The notes: a model not told the origin generated them from the letters alone. A stretch of DNA of 11,099 bases from Gammaproteobacteria bacterium (GCA_024276775.1 JAJRWO010000081.1:1-11099); one strand, 5' to 3'. Shown: positions 1-7,836, counted from the stretch's first letter. Numbers and translations: made by a program.

Positions 1-46
1 CGTCAACTACCTTGGCCGGTTGGCGTCAATTAACTTGGCCGATTTT
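1..46. repeat. Two-copy 23-base tandem direct repeat at the window edge
   Basis: Bases 1-23 and 24-46 are two imperfect copies of a 23-base unit. Both begin CGTCAA and both contain CTTGGCCG at the same offset. The array may continue beyond the left edge. Read on the plus strand, GGCC at 14-17 can pair with GGCC at 37-40, with GTT/AAC inside, and a T6 run follows at 43-48. An intrinsic terminator for a plus-strand gene lying left of the window is therefore an alternative reading. The rest of 47-167 is AT-rich, and I see nothing else firm in it. Confidence 0.45.
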
Positions 47-159
47 TTGGTTTAATTTCATAGCTTGTTTTTTTCGATAACTATCTCCTTCTATTGGTTA
101 TGTCCCTTTTTTAATGCGTCACTCCTCTTGAACATTAAACACCCGAATTTATAATACTA

Positions 160-174
160 TGGGTATATTACCCA
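160..174. other. Perfect inverted repeat over the stop codon of the coiled-coil gene
   Basis: TGGGTA and TACCCA are 6-base arms around a 3-base centre, and the structure covers the TAA stop at 168-170. In the minus-strand RNA it would form a short hairpin at the very end of the message. The sequence that follows is AT-rich but has no clean U run, so it is at best a weak terminator or a 3'-end stabilising hairpin. Confidence 0.4.
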
Positions 175-1637
175 GCCGATTTATTATCTTTATCAGAACC
201 TGGAAGAGCATTGGAATCATCATTGTTCTCGATTTCAGTCAACTGAGCTAGCAAGTTATCTTCATCAATACCATTATTATCGGCAGCCTCAAGCGCACGT
301 TCTAAAATAGAACCGGGTTCATCAGAAATTTTATTTGAATCAGACAAAACAATATCGTCATCTTTCGCCAAGTCAATCACCATCGAACCAGGGGTTTCGG
401 AAACCACTGATTCAACCTGCTTAGCGGCATTTTCTTCTGCCATTGCATGCAATACCAAGTCTTCCAACGATTCTTCTTCGGGAGTCATTGTGCCAGCCAC
501 TTTTACAGAATTATCGACAGACTCAGGTTCAATCTTGTCAATGACCTCATCAGGAATATCAATGGCTCCAAACTCGATCTCATCAACTATTTCATCAGGT
601 GTCTTTACTACCTCAGGACCAACCGTTTCGATCACTTCACCAGGAATATCAACCGCTTCAAGCTCGACCTCAACAATCTCCTCGGCAACAGCCTCAACGT
701 CGGTGGACACAAGTTCATTAGCCACAACCTCAGCACTTTCATCGCCCCCTGATTCCTCACCAAAATCATCCAGCATTGACATATCAACCAGCACATCAGT
801 TTCTTCGACATCAAGTTCATCAGTAGACTCAAAATCGGTTGCTATTTCAGTATTTAACTCAGTAACCAGGCCTGACTCAGACCTTATAATATCCCCATCA
901 CTTTCTGTTTTATCCAAAGCCCCTAAATCCGCTTCAAGCTCAGCCGCCGTCCTACTTTCAATGGCAACATCTGTTTGAACGTTTTTTTCTATGAGTAGTG
1001 GCACGGCGACTGCCACAGCGGTTGATTGACTGCCAGAAGAACCTTTTACTGCCATACGGGCATACTCTTGCATTGCCATCTCAACCTCAGCATGGGCCTT
1101 CTCTAGCTCTCCTGACAAACTCTTATTTTCGTTTTTAAGCTTCTCAACTTCTGAAGCCAGGGCTTGCCCATTCTGCTCCAGCCGTTCCATTTGCGTGCCT
1201 AATTCTTCAGATATATCCGCCTGTTCGGCATCAATCCGTTCTCGCATCTGTGAAACCGACGCCAGGTGTGAAGAGGTATATTCGTGCAGCAGCTTATCCA
1301 AACTTTTTAATGCGTTTGAATCACGCTGTGTGTACATTGTCACCAAGCGGCTATAAAATGCACCCTCAGTTTCAGCCATCTTTTTTGCGATTTCTTTATT
1401 TTCGGCCGTCGCAACTTCATTGGTTTCATCATCACCACAAGATTTGGCGATACTCTCTTCTAACACCGATTGGCGTTTATCGGGGTCATCTTTTAAACGT
1501 TCATTTAATAACTTTAGAAGCGCTTTATCCTTATTTTTACGCTTAATGAAAACAGCTGTAATCACGCCAAGAATGACAATCAGGCCAACCACAACCTCAG
1601 CAAAAATAATCAGCAAAAATGGATCAATCTTTATCAT
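168..1637 (-). CDS. Single-span membrane protein with cytoplasmic coiled coil and long acidic repeat tail, function unknown
   Basis: I do not recognise a named family. The predicted protein has 489 residues. A hydrophobic span lies at about residues 7-31 and is followed by KRKNKDK, so by the positive-inside rule the body is cytoplasmic. Residues about 125-195 are a Glu/Lys/Leu-rich stretch with heptad character, typical of a coiled coil. From about 220 to the end the chain is very acidic and low in complexity, and includes three 15-residue repeats. I chose ATG at 1637 because AAGGAGG (1653-1647) lies 9 bases upstream. The frame stays open back to an ATG at 1661, but that one would bury the ribosome site in the coding region. 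The gene overlaps the 3' end of the upstream vWA gene by 14 bases, so translational coupling is likely. It may be an adaptor or scaffold working with the vWA protein. Confidence 0.85.
   Translation of the reverse strand: MIKIDPFLLIIFAEVVVGLIVILGVITAVFIKRKNKDKALLKLLNERLKDDPDKRQSVLEESIAKSCGDDETNEVATAENKEIAKKMAETEGAFYSRLVTMYTQRDSNALKSLDKLLHEYTSSHLASVSQMRERIDAEQADISEELGTQMERLEQNGQALASEVEKLKNENKSLSGELEKAHAEVEMAMQEYARMAVKGSSGSQSTAVAVAVPLLIEKNVQTDVAIESRTAAELEADLGALDKTESDGDIIRSESGLVTELNTEIATDFESTDELDVEETDVLVDMSMLDDFGEESGGDESAEVVANELVSTDVEAVAEEIVEVELEAVDIPGEVIETVGPEVVKTPDEIVDEIEFGAIDIPDEVIDKIEPESVDNSVKVAGTMTPEEESLEDLVLHAMAEENAAKQVESVVSETPGSMVIDLAKDDDIVLSDSNKISDEPGSILERALEAADNNGIDEDNLLAQLTEIENNDDSNALPGSDKDNKSAG
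516..650 (-). repeat. Three 15-residue tandem repeats in the acidic tail
   Basis: Three consecutive 45-base units encode 15-residue repeats, in order DIPGEVIETVGPEVV, KTPDEIVDEIEFGAI and DIPDEVIDKIEPESV. The shared pattern is Pro-Asp/Gly-Glu-Val/Ile followed by an acidic/aliphatic segment. A weaker related segment (AEEIVEVELEAV) precedes them. They look like an expandable acidic linker rather than a catalytic domain. Confidence 0.7.
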
Positions 1638-3654
1638 CGCCCTTGGCCTCCTTTTTTTCATCCGTCATTTCATCTTCCAATTCCTGGTCTGAACCTTTAG
1701 CCGCTCGGAACCACTTGCGATAGGCAAAAAAACCAAGCCCGACCAGCAAACCATTCAAGCCAATAATCTTGACTGCCACCATAATCCAATCAGGTGACTC
1801 TTCTTCCTGTCTCTCTTCACCATCAATAGCCGCTGCGTCATCATTTTCTTCAGTAGTATGTTGATCTTCTGTTGGCTGATGTTTGGCAACAGGGGTGTGA
1901 TGTTCTTCTATCGGGTGATGTTCAGCAGCCGAGGTGTGCTCTTCTTCTACCGGATGATGCTCAGCAGCAGGGGCATGTTTTTCTTCTACTGGATGATGAT
2001 CAGCAACAGGGGGGGGCTCTTCTGCGGCCATCGTCTGGCGCTCTGAATCAGGCGGAATTTCATCCGAGAAGTCAAATGCCACATCGACCGGCCCTGCCCC
2101 AAGCTGAAAACTTCCCAGCTCGTAGCTGACCTGGCGTCCGTCTTTTCGCTCTGCCTGCATTGCAATCTTGATATCATAAATATCACCCGATTTGACCGTC
2201 ATATCCAGACGCCATTCCCCCGTTCCAGCACGGGGGATACGGATTGATTTGGCTGCTCCACCTTGTTTTTCTACCGTCGTTTCAAGCACCAGTGAGTCGG
2301 GGTTTATCAGTTCAGAAAAAGGTATAAGGGTCAATGAATATTGCGCTGGATTGCCTGCCTTTTCCTCTTTGATCGTTACCGCAATGGGTTTTTCAACAAC
2401 ACGCACTGTGCTTTTTTTAGAACGCTTAAAGGTCATGCCATCGACCTGCATGTCATAAACATATTCACCGGCCGTTAACTGGCCACCAAGCCGGGTACTG
2501 AAACGTCCATCGTTGGCGTGTTTATCCTGCCCCACCCCATCATCAGTCACCGCAATCGTTTTTTGATATTCGCCATGACCGGATCTTTCCAGTAAAACAT
2601 TCACAAAATCAAGAAACTCAGGCTGACGAATTGTTTTCCCCTTTTCTGCCAGCTCAACATAAAATGACACCACATCCTCGGTCAACATCATGTTTGGCAA
2701 CCGGCTAGCGCGTACCTTCAGATCCGTAACCACCATCACCCGGTTATCAGGATCAAGTTCGGCATCCACCGTCCATTCACCGGCCATGGGTTTATCAATG
2801 GTAATCAGGTCATAGCGTTCCTCATGACGCCAGCGCAACCCCTTTTGTTCGGTATGTTGATTAAATTCCTTTCCCTTTGGCGACACTAGGATCGTGGTTT
2901 TCGCCCCCTCTTTCCTGAACACCAACAGGGTAAGTTCTTTAATACTGTCGTCCACCAGAACTTTATTCCCCGTCATTGGCAAGGTTTCAACCGGTACGGC
3001 CTTTTCAAACATTTTCAGGAAGATACGTTCCAGGCGGGAAGTATCTTTAACAATTTCATTCCAGCCTTCGGTTGAAGATGACAACTGACGCAAAAAAGCC
3101 TTGTCAGCATCATCCGACAGCGCAATGGTGTGTATGGTGACACCTGCCTGTTTCAGGCGTGGCAGGATGTCTTTGAGAATGCGCCGGCGAGAGTCGGCAT
3201 TTTTGCCAGCATTTTTTGAGATATCCACCACACCGTCAGTCAACAAAATAATACTGCGATTGGTCTTGTCATCCGGTGTATTCCAGTCCCAGGTGGATTT
3301 TTCCAGTACTGATTCAATATTAGTGAACAGACCCTTTGAGTTGATTTCTTTGGCCCGTTTGTAAGCGGTGTCTTTCCAGGCACTATCAACCTCACCCTGT
3401 TTAACCATCATGTTGACGTATTGACCAAAGGTCCAGACCCCCGATTGTTGGCCGTCAGGAATTAATTGAGTAATTAGACGTAAGGCGGGAACACGAAGAT
3501 TGTGCGGATCATTTTTCTTCATGCTGCCCGATATATCGATCAGTACACGAACATCGCTGATTTTCTCTGGTCCGGCAGAAATACTTTCCGCCGCACTGCC
3601 AAACGAGGTTATCCACAGCCCCAACCAAAACAGTACAACAACCCTAAATTTCAT
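1624..3654 (-). CDS. Exported, membrane-anchored von Willebrand factor A domain protein
   Basis: The protein has 676 residues. Residues 1-22 form a signal peptide (MKFRVVV..., then AxA-like FGSAAES). A vWA domain follows with an intact metal-ion-dependent adhesion site: DISGS at 40-44, Thr111, and Asp140 in LLTDG. Residues about 230-540 are predicted beta-rich, with a DDGVGQDKHANDGRF loop at 371-385 that is common in extracellular beta-sandwich modules. A His/Glu/Pro repeat linker (551-602), an acidic patch, a membrane span at about 624-645, and a short charged cytoplasmic tail complete it. The architecture resembles the uncharacterised gammaproteobacterial vWA family TIGR03503, recalled from memory. 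The start ATG has TGGAG 7 bases upstream. The role is probably metal-dependent binding of a protein or envelope ligand in the periplasm; the partner is unknown. The downstream coiled-coil gene overlaps its end. Confidence 0.88.
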   Translation of the reverse strand: MKFRVVVLFWLGLWITSFGSAAESISAGPEKISDVRVLIDISGSMKKNDPHNLRVPALRLITQLIPDGQQSGVWTFGQYVNMMVKQGEVDSAWKDTAYKRAKEINSKGLFTNIESVLEKSTWDWNTPDDKTNRSIILLTDGVVDISKNAGKNADSRRRILKDILPRLKQAGVTIHTIALSDDADKAFLRQLSSSTEGWNEIVKDTSRLERIFLKMFEKAVPVETLPMTGNKVLVDDSIKELTLLVFRKEGAKTTILVSPKGKEFNQHTEQKGLRWRHEERYDLITIDKPMAGEWTVDAELDPDNRVMVVTDLKVRASRLPNMMLTEDVVSFYVELAEKGKTIRQPEFLDFVNVLLERSGHGEYQKTIAVTDDGVGQDKHANDGRFSTRLGGQLTAGEYVYDMQVDGMTFKRSKKSTVRVVEKPIAVTIKEEKAGNPAQYSLTLIPFSELINPDSLVLETTVEKQGGAAKSIRIPRAGTGEWRLDMTVKSGDIYDIKIAMQAERKDGRQVSYELGSFQLGAGPVDVAFDFSDEIPPDSERQTMAAEEPPPVADHHPVEEKHAPAAEHHPVEEEHTSAAEHHPIEEHHTPVAKHQPTEDQHTTEENDDAAAIDGEERQEEESPDWIMVAVKIIGLNGLLVGLGFFAYRKWFRAAKGSDQELEDEMTDEKKEAKGDDKD
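1849..2004 (-). repeat. Four 13-residue His/Glu/Pro tandem repeats in the vWA protein
   Basis: Four 39-base units encode residues 551-602: ADHHPVEEKHAPA, AEHHPVEEEHTSA, AEHHPIEEHHTPV and the more diverged AKHQPTEDQHTTE. Paired histidines recur every 13 residues together with glutamates. The block sits between the beta-rich periplasmic region and the membrane span, so it acts as a stalk. Its composition would allow binding of transition metals such as zinc, nickel or copper, which is inference from composition only. Confidence 0.85.
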
Positions 3655-3765
3655 TTAGACGCTCCACATGAATCCATTCATTGCTACCGCCACAGAGTGT
3701 CGGAGACAGCCTTCAAATAAGACTATCGACCCTGATTAATAATGCTTTAAAGTGGATTCCTGCAC

Positions 3766-3795
3766 CAATGGACAACCAAGCAATCTATTCCATTG
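3766..3795. other. Inverted repeat between rlmKL and the vWA gene
   Basis: CAATGGA (3766-3772) and TCCATTG (3789-3795) are perfect 7-base arms around a 16-base centre, starting 24 bases after the rlmKL stop. No T run follows on either strand, so it does not look like an intrinsic terminator. It could be an operator or an mRNA hairpin. Between it and the vWA start, a weak promoter reading is possible on the minus strand (TTGGTG, 18-base spacer, CATTAT). I do not trust that reading enough to list it separately. Confidence 0.35.
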
Positions 3796-3819
3796 ATCTT
3801 GCGAAATGATTGAAACAGG

Positions 3820-5991
3820 TTATTTGTGACGAATGCGCCAACAACCGTGGATTTTTGGGTTTCGAGCAAAGTCTCTGGGCAGGGTTTTGGCAGACCAATT
3901 CTCAACAGAAAATTTCTCTGCTAATACAGGGTCAAACTTGAACTTTCTGAAATTATTGGAAAAAATCAAATTACCTCCTGCGTCAAGCATGGCCATGACC
4001 GATTCAACCAGTTGAACGTGATCACCTTGAACATCGAAGGTATCACTCATGCGTTTGGAGCTAGAGAAGGTTGGAGGATCAAGAAAAATCAGGTCAAATT
4101 TGGCCCGTTTATAAACCCCGCTCTGCTCCAACCACTCCAGGCAATCGGTCTGTAGATACTGATGCTCCTCTCCACAGAAACTGTTTAGCGCCATATTGCG
4201 GCGCGCCCAGTCCAAATAGGTGTTGGACATATCCACTGTCAGGGTGGATTTTGCGCCACCCCGGGCAGCATGAACAGAGGCCGCGCCGGTATAGGCAAAC
4301 AGGTTGAGGAAGCGCTTGCCTTTGGCCATTTCACCCACTAGCTGGCGGGTAATGCGATGATCGAGAAACAGGCCAGTATCGAGGTAATCAGTAAAGTTAA
4401 CCAGAAAATGACAGTCCGATTCCTCAACCTCGAAAAATTGTTTTTCTTCTGCCTGCTTGGTGTATTGAGCCGTCCCCTTCTGCTGTTTGCGCACTTTAAA
4501 ATAGATATTTTCCTGTGGCAGCTGCAACACCTCGGCGATGACTGTCATGGCCTCACGCAGGCGAAACCGGGCCTTTTTAATCTCAATTGATTTAGGTGCC
4601 TCATATTCCTGCACATGCAGCCAGCACTGTTGGCCCTGGTAGAGATCAATCGCCAAGGCATATTCAGGCAGGTCGGCATCATAAAGGCGATAACAACTCA
4701 CTCCGTCTCGTTTGGCCCAGCGCCCCAGTTGTTTCAGGTTTTTGCGCAAGCGGTTGGCCAGCATCTCGGCACCCGGGCCAAGCGCTTCTTGTTTAAGCAT
4801 GCGAGGGCCACGCTGCTCAGACATAAACCATTGCGGTTGAATATCAAAACGCAGCAGCTTGCACGGCAGCGGGCCATTAAACATATTGTGCTGTTTTTGG
4901 GCGCGAATCCCCATTAACTTGGCCAGCTCAGAGTTACCGGTGAATACCACTGCTTGCCAGCCACTGAAACCACGCTTGATGCGCTCACCCAGTAATTGAT
5001 AAAGAGGTTCAAGCGTCTCACGTTCACCCATACGTTCACCGTAAGGCGGGTTAACCACCAGCAATCCTTTTTCGATCGCTGCCGGCGACTCTAAATCAGA
5101 CAGATCACGCCGAGCAATACGAATGTAACCTTCCAGTTCAATCGCCGTTACATTTTGTTGTGCAAATTGGATCGCCTTGGGGTGCGTATCATAGCCAACG
5201 ATAGGCACGATTGTTTTCAGGCCTTGATGACGACGCTGTTGTGCCTCATCCAGCAATCGCTGCCATAAGTCAGCATCATGTTTAGGCCAGGCCAGAAAAC
5301 CATAATGTTGTCGCAGCAAACCCGGAGCAATATCGGCAGCAATCATCGCCGCTTCGATCAATAAGGTGCCAGAACCACACATGGGATCCACCAGGCCACC
5401 GCCTGCCGCTGCAATGTCAGCCCAGCCAGCACGCAACAAAATAGCGGCGGCCAGATGCTCTTTCAGTGGTGCAGCCCCCCCCTCCTGTCGATAACCGCGA
5501 CGATGCAGGCTGTCGCCTGAGAGATCGATGGCAATACTGACCTCATCACGATACAGATGGACATTGATACGCAGGTCCGGCTGCTCAACATCAATATTGG
5601 GGCGTCCGCCAGTGGTTTCTCGTTGCTGATCAACGATGGCATCCTTAACCTTAAGCGCTCCAAACTGGCTATGGTTTATGGCATCCGAACGACCGGTAAA
5701 ATCCACCGCCAGCGTGCTGCCAACTGAAAGATGTTGTTGCCAGTCAATTTGTTGCACGGCCGCGTACAAGGCATCAGCCGACTCAGCAGCAAATTTACCC
5801 AACGGTAACAAGACCCGCCCAGCAGTGCGCGACCAGAGACAGATGCGGTAGGCCGTTTCCAGGTTGCCCTTGAACTCCACACCCGCGGGTTGCTCACGCA
5901 ACGCTGTCGCGCCCAGCTGTTCCAGCTCAGACATCAATATGGCAACCATGCCCTTAGGGGTCGTAGCAAAGAATTGTTGTAATGGTTCCAT
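3820..5991 (-). CDS. rlmL: Bifunctional 23S rRNA (guanine-N2/guanine-N7) methyltransferase RlmKL
   Basis: This cytoplasmic enzyme makes m2G2445 (RlmL half) and m7G2069 (RlmK half) in 23S rRNA, using S-adenosylmethionine, during large-subunit assembly. Its 723 residues compare with about 702 in E. coli, and similarity runs end to end. An N-terminal THUMP region (about 40-160) binds RNA. The RlmL methyltransferase follows, with DPMCGSGTLLIEAAM from 202 and the NPPYGER motif at 314-320. A linker (NRLRKNLKQLGRWAKRDG, then CYRLYDADLPEY) leads into the RlmK half, with TDYLDTGLFLDHR, LNLFAYTGAASVHAA from 562, and DPPTFSSSKRM from 638. I chose ATG at 5991 because the protein then begins MEPLQQFFATTPKGM, matching the family. 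The only earlier start is a TTG at 6018. A terminator hairpin lies just upstream, so the gene probably has its own promoter or depends on read-through. Confidence 0.96.
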   Translation of the reverse strand: MEPLQQFFATTPKGMVAILMSELEQLGATALREQPAGVEFKGNLETAYRICLWSRTAGRVLLPLGKFAAESADALYAAVQQIDWQQHLSVGSTLAVDFTGRSDAINHSQFGALKVKDAIVDQQRETTGGRPNIDVEQPDLRINVHLYRDEVSIAIDLSGDSLHRRGYRQEGGAAPLKEHLAAAILLRAGWADIAAAGGGLVDPMCGSGTLLIEAAMIAADIAPGLLRQHYGFLAWPKHDADLWQRLLDEAQQRRHQGLKTIVPIVGYDTHPKAIQFAQQNVTAIELEGYIRIARRDLSDLESPAAIEKGLLVVNPPYGERMGERETLEPLYQLLGERIKRGFSGWQAVVFTGNSELAKLMGIRAQKQHNMFNGPLPCKLLRFDIQPQWFMSEQRGPRMLKQEALGPGAEMLANRLRKNLKQLGRWAKRDGVSCYRLYDADLPEYALAIDLYQGQQCWLHVQEYEAPKSIEIKKARFRLREAMTVIAEVLQLPQENIYFKVRKQQKGTAQYTKQAEEKQFFEVEESDCHFLVNFTDYLDTGLFLDHRITRQLVGEMAKGKRFLNLFAYTGAASVHAARGGAKSTLTVDMSNTYLDWARRNMALNSFCGEEHQYLQTDCLEWLEQSGVYKRAKFDLIFLDPPTFSSSKRMSDTFDVQGDHVQLVESVMAMLDAGGNLIFSNNFRKFKFDPVLAEKFSVENWSAKTLPRDFARNPKIHGCWRIRHK

Positions 5992-6006
5992 TGGACATTT
6001 TGGTCT

Positions 6007-6052
6007 GAGTAAAAACAAATAAACCCGGGGTTCGCAATGCTCCCCCCAGGTT
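6007..6052 (-). terminator. Intrinsic terminator after fabAB
   Basis: On the minus strand, AACCTGGGG (6052-6044) pairs with CCCCGGGTT (6030-6022) as a 9-base-pair stem with one U-G wobble and a 13-base loop. The U-rich stretch TATTTGTTTTT follows. It begins 38 bases after the fabB stop, the usual place for an intrinsic terminator. The downstream edge lies only about 16 bases before the rlmKL ATG. Confidence 0.75.
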
Positions 6053-6089
6053 ACAAAAATTACTTTCAGGATCTAGGCAGCAACAATCA

Positions 6090-7307
6090 CTAATCGTTAT
6101 AGCGCTGAAACACTAAACTGGCGTTGGTTCCACCAAAACCAAAACTATTAGAAAGCATAATAGTGCTACCCGCACTATCCTGACGTTGACGCAGAATCGG
6201 CATCCCCTCGGCAGCCTCATCCAGGTTTTCAATATTAGCCGAGACACAGAGAAAGTCATGTTTCATCATCAACAACGAATAAATCGCCTCGTTAACACCT
6301 GCGGCTCCCAAGGCATGGCCTGTTAGCGACTTGGTCGAACTAATCGCTGGTATATCATCACCGAAGACCTCACGCATTGCCTGCAGCTCTTTCATATCAC
6401 CCGCGGGTGTACTAGTACCATGAGCATTAATGTAATCAATCCTGCCCCCAACCCCTTCCAGAGCGAGCCTCATACAACGTACCGCACCTTCTCCTGACGG
6501 TTGCACCATATCAAAACCATCCGAGGTAGCGCCATAGCCCACCAATTCAGCATAAATTTTGGCACCGCGTGCCTTGGCATGTTCCAGTTCTTCCAACACC
6601 AGCACGCCGCCGCCGCCAGAGATAACAAAACCATCACGATCAGCGTCATAGGCACGTGAGGCCTTATCCGGTGTATCATTATATTTGGAAGACAATGCAC
6701 CCATGGCATCAAACATAACCGAACCTTCCCAGCCCAGTTCTTCACCGCCGCCGGCAAACACCATATCCTGCTTACCGAATTGGATCTGCTCCATGGCGTT
6801 ACCAATGCAGTGAGCACTCGTGGAACAAGCCGAGTTCATGGAGTAATTCACACCTTTTATCTTGAAGGCGGTGGCCAGATTAGCAGACGTTGTGCTGCCC
6901 ATGGTTTTGGGCACCATATAAGGGCCAACACGACGCAATCCTCTGCTACGCAGAATATCAGCAGCGGCAACGGTATTCGCATGAGAAGCGCCACCAGAAC
7001 CCACTATCAGGCCGGTACGTGGATTAGAAACTTGTTTATCGCTTAGCCCGGCATCTTCGATGGCCTGAGCCATGGCGATGTAATTATAGGCCGCAGCATC
7101 GCCCATAAAGCGACGAATTTTACGTTCAATCAGTGCCTCGGTATCGATATTAATCGAACCGTGTACATGTGAACGAAAACCCAGCTCAGCATACTTTTCA
7201 CAATGCTCAATACCTGATCGGCCAGCCTTTAACGCTTCCGTAACTTCATTTTGGTTATTACCAATACTGGAAACAACCCCTAATCCTGTGACAACAACTC
7301 GTCTCAC
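6090..7307 (-). CDS. fabB: 3-oxoacyl-[acyl-carrier-protein] synthase I (FabB)
   Basis: This condensing enzyme elongates acyl-ACP with malonyl-ACP and is needed to extend the cis-3-decenoyl-ACP made by FabA into unsaturated fatty acids. The 405 residues match the family length (406 in E. coli). The catalytic triad is intact: Cys161 in NSACSTSAHC, His296 in NAHGTSTPAGD and His331 in KSLTGHALGAAG. The C-terminal glycine-rich loop SNSFGFGGTNASL is present. I set the start at GTG 7307, giving the family-like N terminus VRRVVVTGLGVVSSIGNNQ (V is initiator Met). It lies 13 bases after the fabA stop, with an AAGGG ribosome site 8 bases upstream. A longer frame using a TTG at 7352 would overlap fabA and add residues the family lacks. 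fabA-fabB is clearly one operon. Confidence 0.97.
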   Translation of the reverse strand: MRRVVVTGLGVVSSIGNNQNEVTEALKAGRSGIEHCEKYAELGFRSHVHGSINIDTEALIERKIRRFMGDAAAYNYIAMAQAIEDAGLSDKQVSNPRTGLIVGSGGASHANTVAAADILRSRGLRRVGPYMVPKTMGSTTSANLATAFKIKGVNYSMNSACSTSAHCIGNAMEQIQFGKQDMVFAGGGEELGWEGSVMFDAMGALSSKYNDTPDKASRAYDADRDGFVISGGGGVLVLEELEHAKARGAKIYAELVGYGATSDGFDMVQPSGEGAVRCMRLALEGVGGRIDYINAHGTSTPAGDMKELQAMREVFGDDIPAISSTKSLTGHALGAAGVNEAIYSLLMMKHDFLCVSANIENLDEAAEGMPILRQRQDSAGSTIMLSNSFGFGGTNASLVFQRYND

Positions 7308-7320
7308 TGGCCAGACCCTT

Positions 7321-7836
7321 TTACATATTTTCAGTGGAGGTAAACAAACCAACGCGTAGATCCTTGGCAGTGTAAATTACCTTGCCATCGATTTCCATCA
7401 CCGCATTCGCTACACCCATATAGAGTTTGCGCATAATGACACGGGTCATATCGATGCGATAGGTGAGCAGCTTTTTATTTGGCGTCACCTGACCACGAAA
7501 ACCAACCTCACCTACGCCTAAAGCACGGCCATGCCCAGAACCACCGTTCCAACCAAGAAAAAAACCGATTAACTGCCACATAGCATCAAGACCGAGACAG
7601 CCGGGCATAACAGGATCACCCTGAAAATGGCAATCAAAAAACCAAAGATCGGGATTGATATCCAATTCGGCAACAATCTGCCCCTTGCCCTTGCTTCCAC
7701 CTTCGTTGGTGATATTGGTAATGCGATCAAACATCAGCATTGGCGGCAATGGTAACTGAGCGTTCCCTTCACCAAACAATTCACCACGACCGCAGCTCAG
7801 CAGCTCATCACGAGTAAAACTTTCCTTATTTTGCAT
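7321..7836 (-). CDS. fabA: 3-hydroxydecanoyl-[acyl-carrier-protein] dehydratase/isomerase (FabA)
   Basis: FabA dehydrates 3-hydroxydecanoyl-ACP and isomerises the trans-2 product to cis-3-decenoyl-ACP, the entry step of oxygen-independent unsaturated fatty-acid synthesis. The protein has 171 residues (172 in E. coli), with the hot-dog fold signature WFFDCHFQGDPVMPGCLGLD. Catalytic His70 and Asp84 fall at exactly the E. coli positions. The N terminus MQNKESFTRDELLSCGRGEL aligns with the family, which supports the ATG at 7836 even though the ribosome site before it is weak. It is co-transcribed with fabB 13 bases downstream. The 179-base upstream region holds no palindrome that I can confidently match to a FabR or FadR operator. 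Confidence 0.98.
   Translation of the reverse strand: MQNKESFTRDELLSCGRGELFGEGNAQLPLPPMLMFDRITNITNEGGSKGKGQIVAELDINPDLWFFDCHFQGDPVMPGCLGLDAMWQLIGFFLGWNGGSGHGRALGVGEVGFRGQVTPNKKLLTYRIDMTRVIMRKLYMGVANAVMEIDGKVIYTAKDLRVGLFTSTENM

Noticed and set aside
490..978. Plus-strand Ser/Thr-rich open frame of 162 codons.
   Set aside because: It is antisense to the acidic repeat region. Glu/Asp codons read backwards give Ser/Thr-rich frames. No ribosome site or family resemblance.
1651..1657. A AAA AAG slippery heptamer in the correct phase near the end of the vWA gene, suggesting programmed frameshifting into the next gene.
   Set aside because: A -1 shift reaches a stop within six codons, and the coiled-coil gene is in the +1 frame, so no fusion would result. 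The A run is better explained as sequence leading into the downstream ribosome site.
3766..3795. Terminator for rlmKL.
   Set aside because: The 7-base arms are perfect, but no U run follows on the minus strand and the loop is 16 bases.
5992..6018. Longer rlmKL starting at a TTG at 6018.
   Set aside because: The extra nine residues have no counterpart in the family and the codon lies in the terminator tail.
7308..7352. Longer fabB with a TTG start inside fabA.
   Set aside because: It adds 15 residues the family lacks, while the GTG at 7307 has a good ribosome site and matches the family N terminus.
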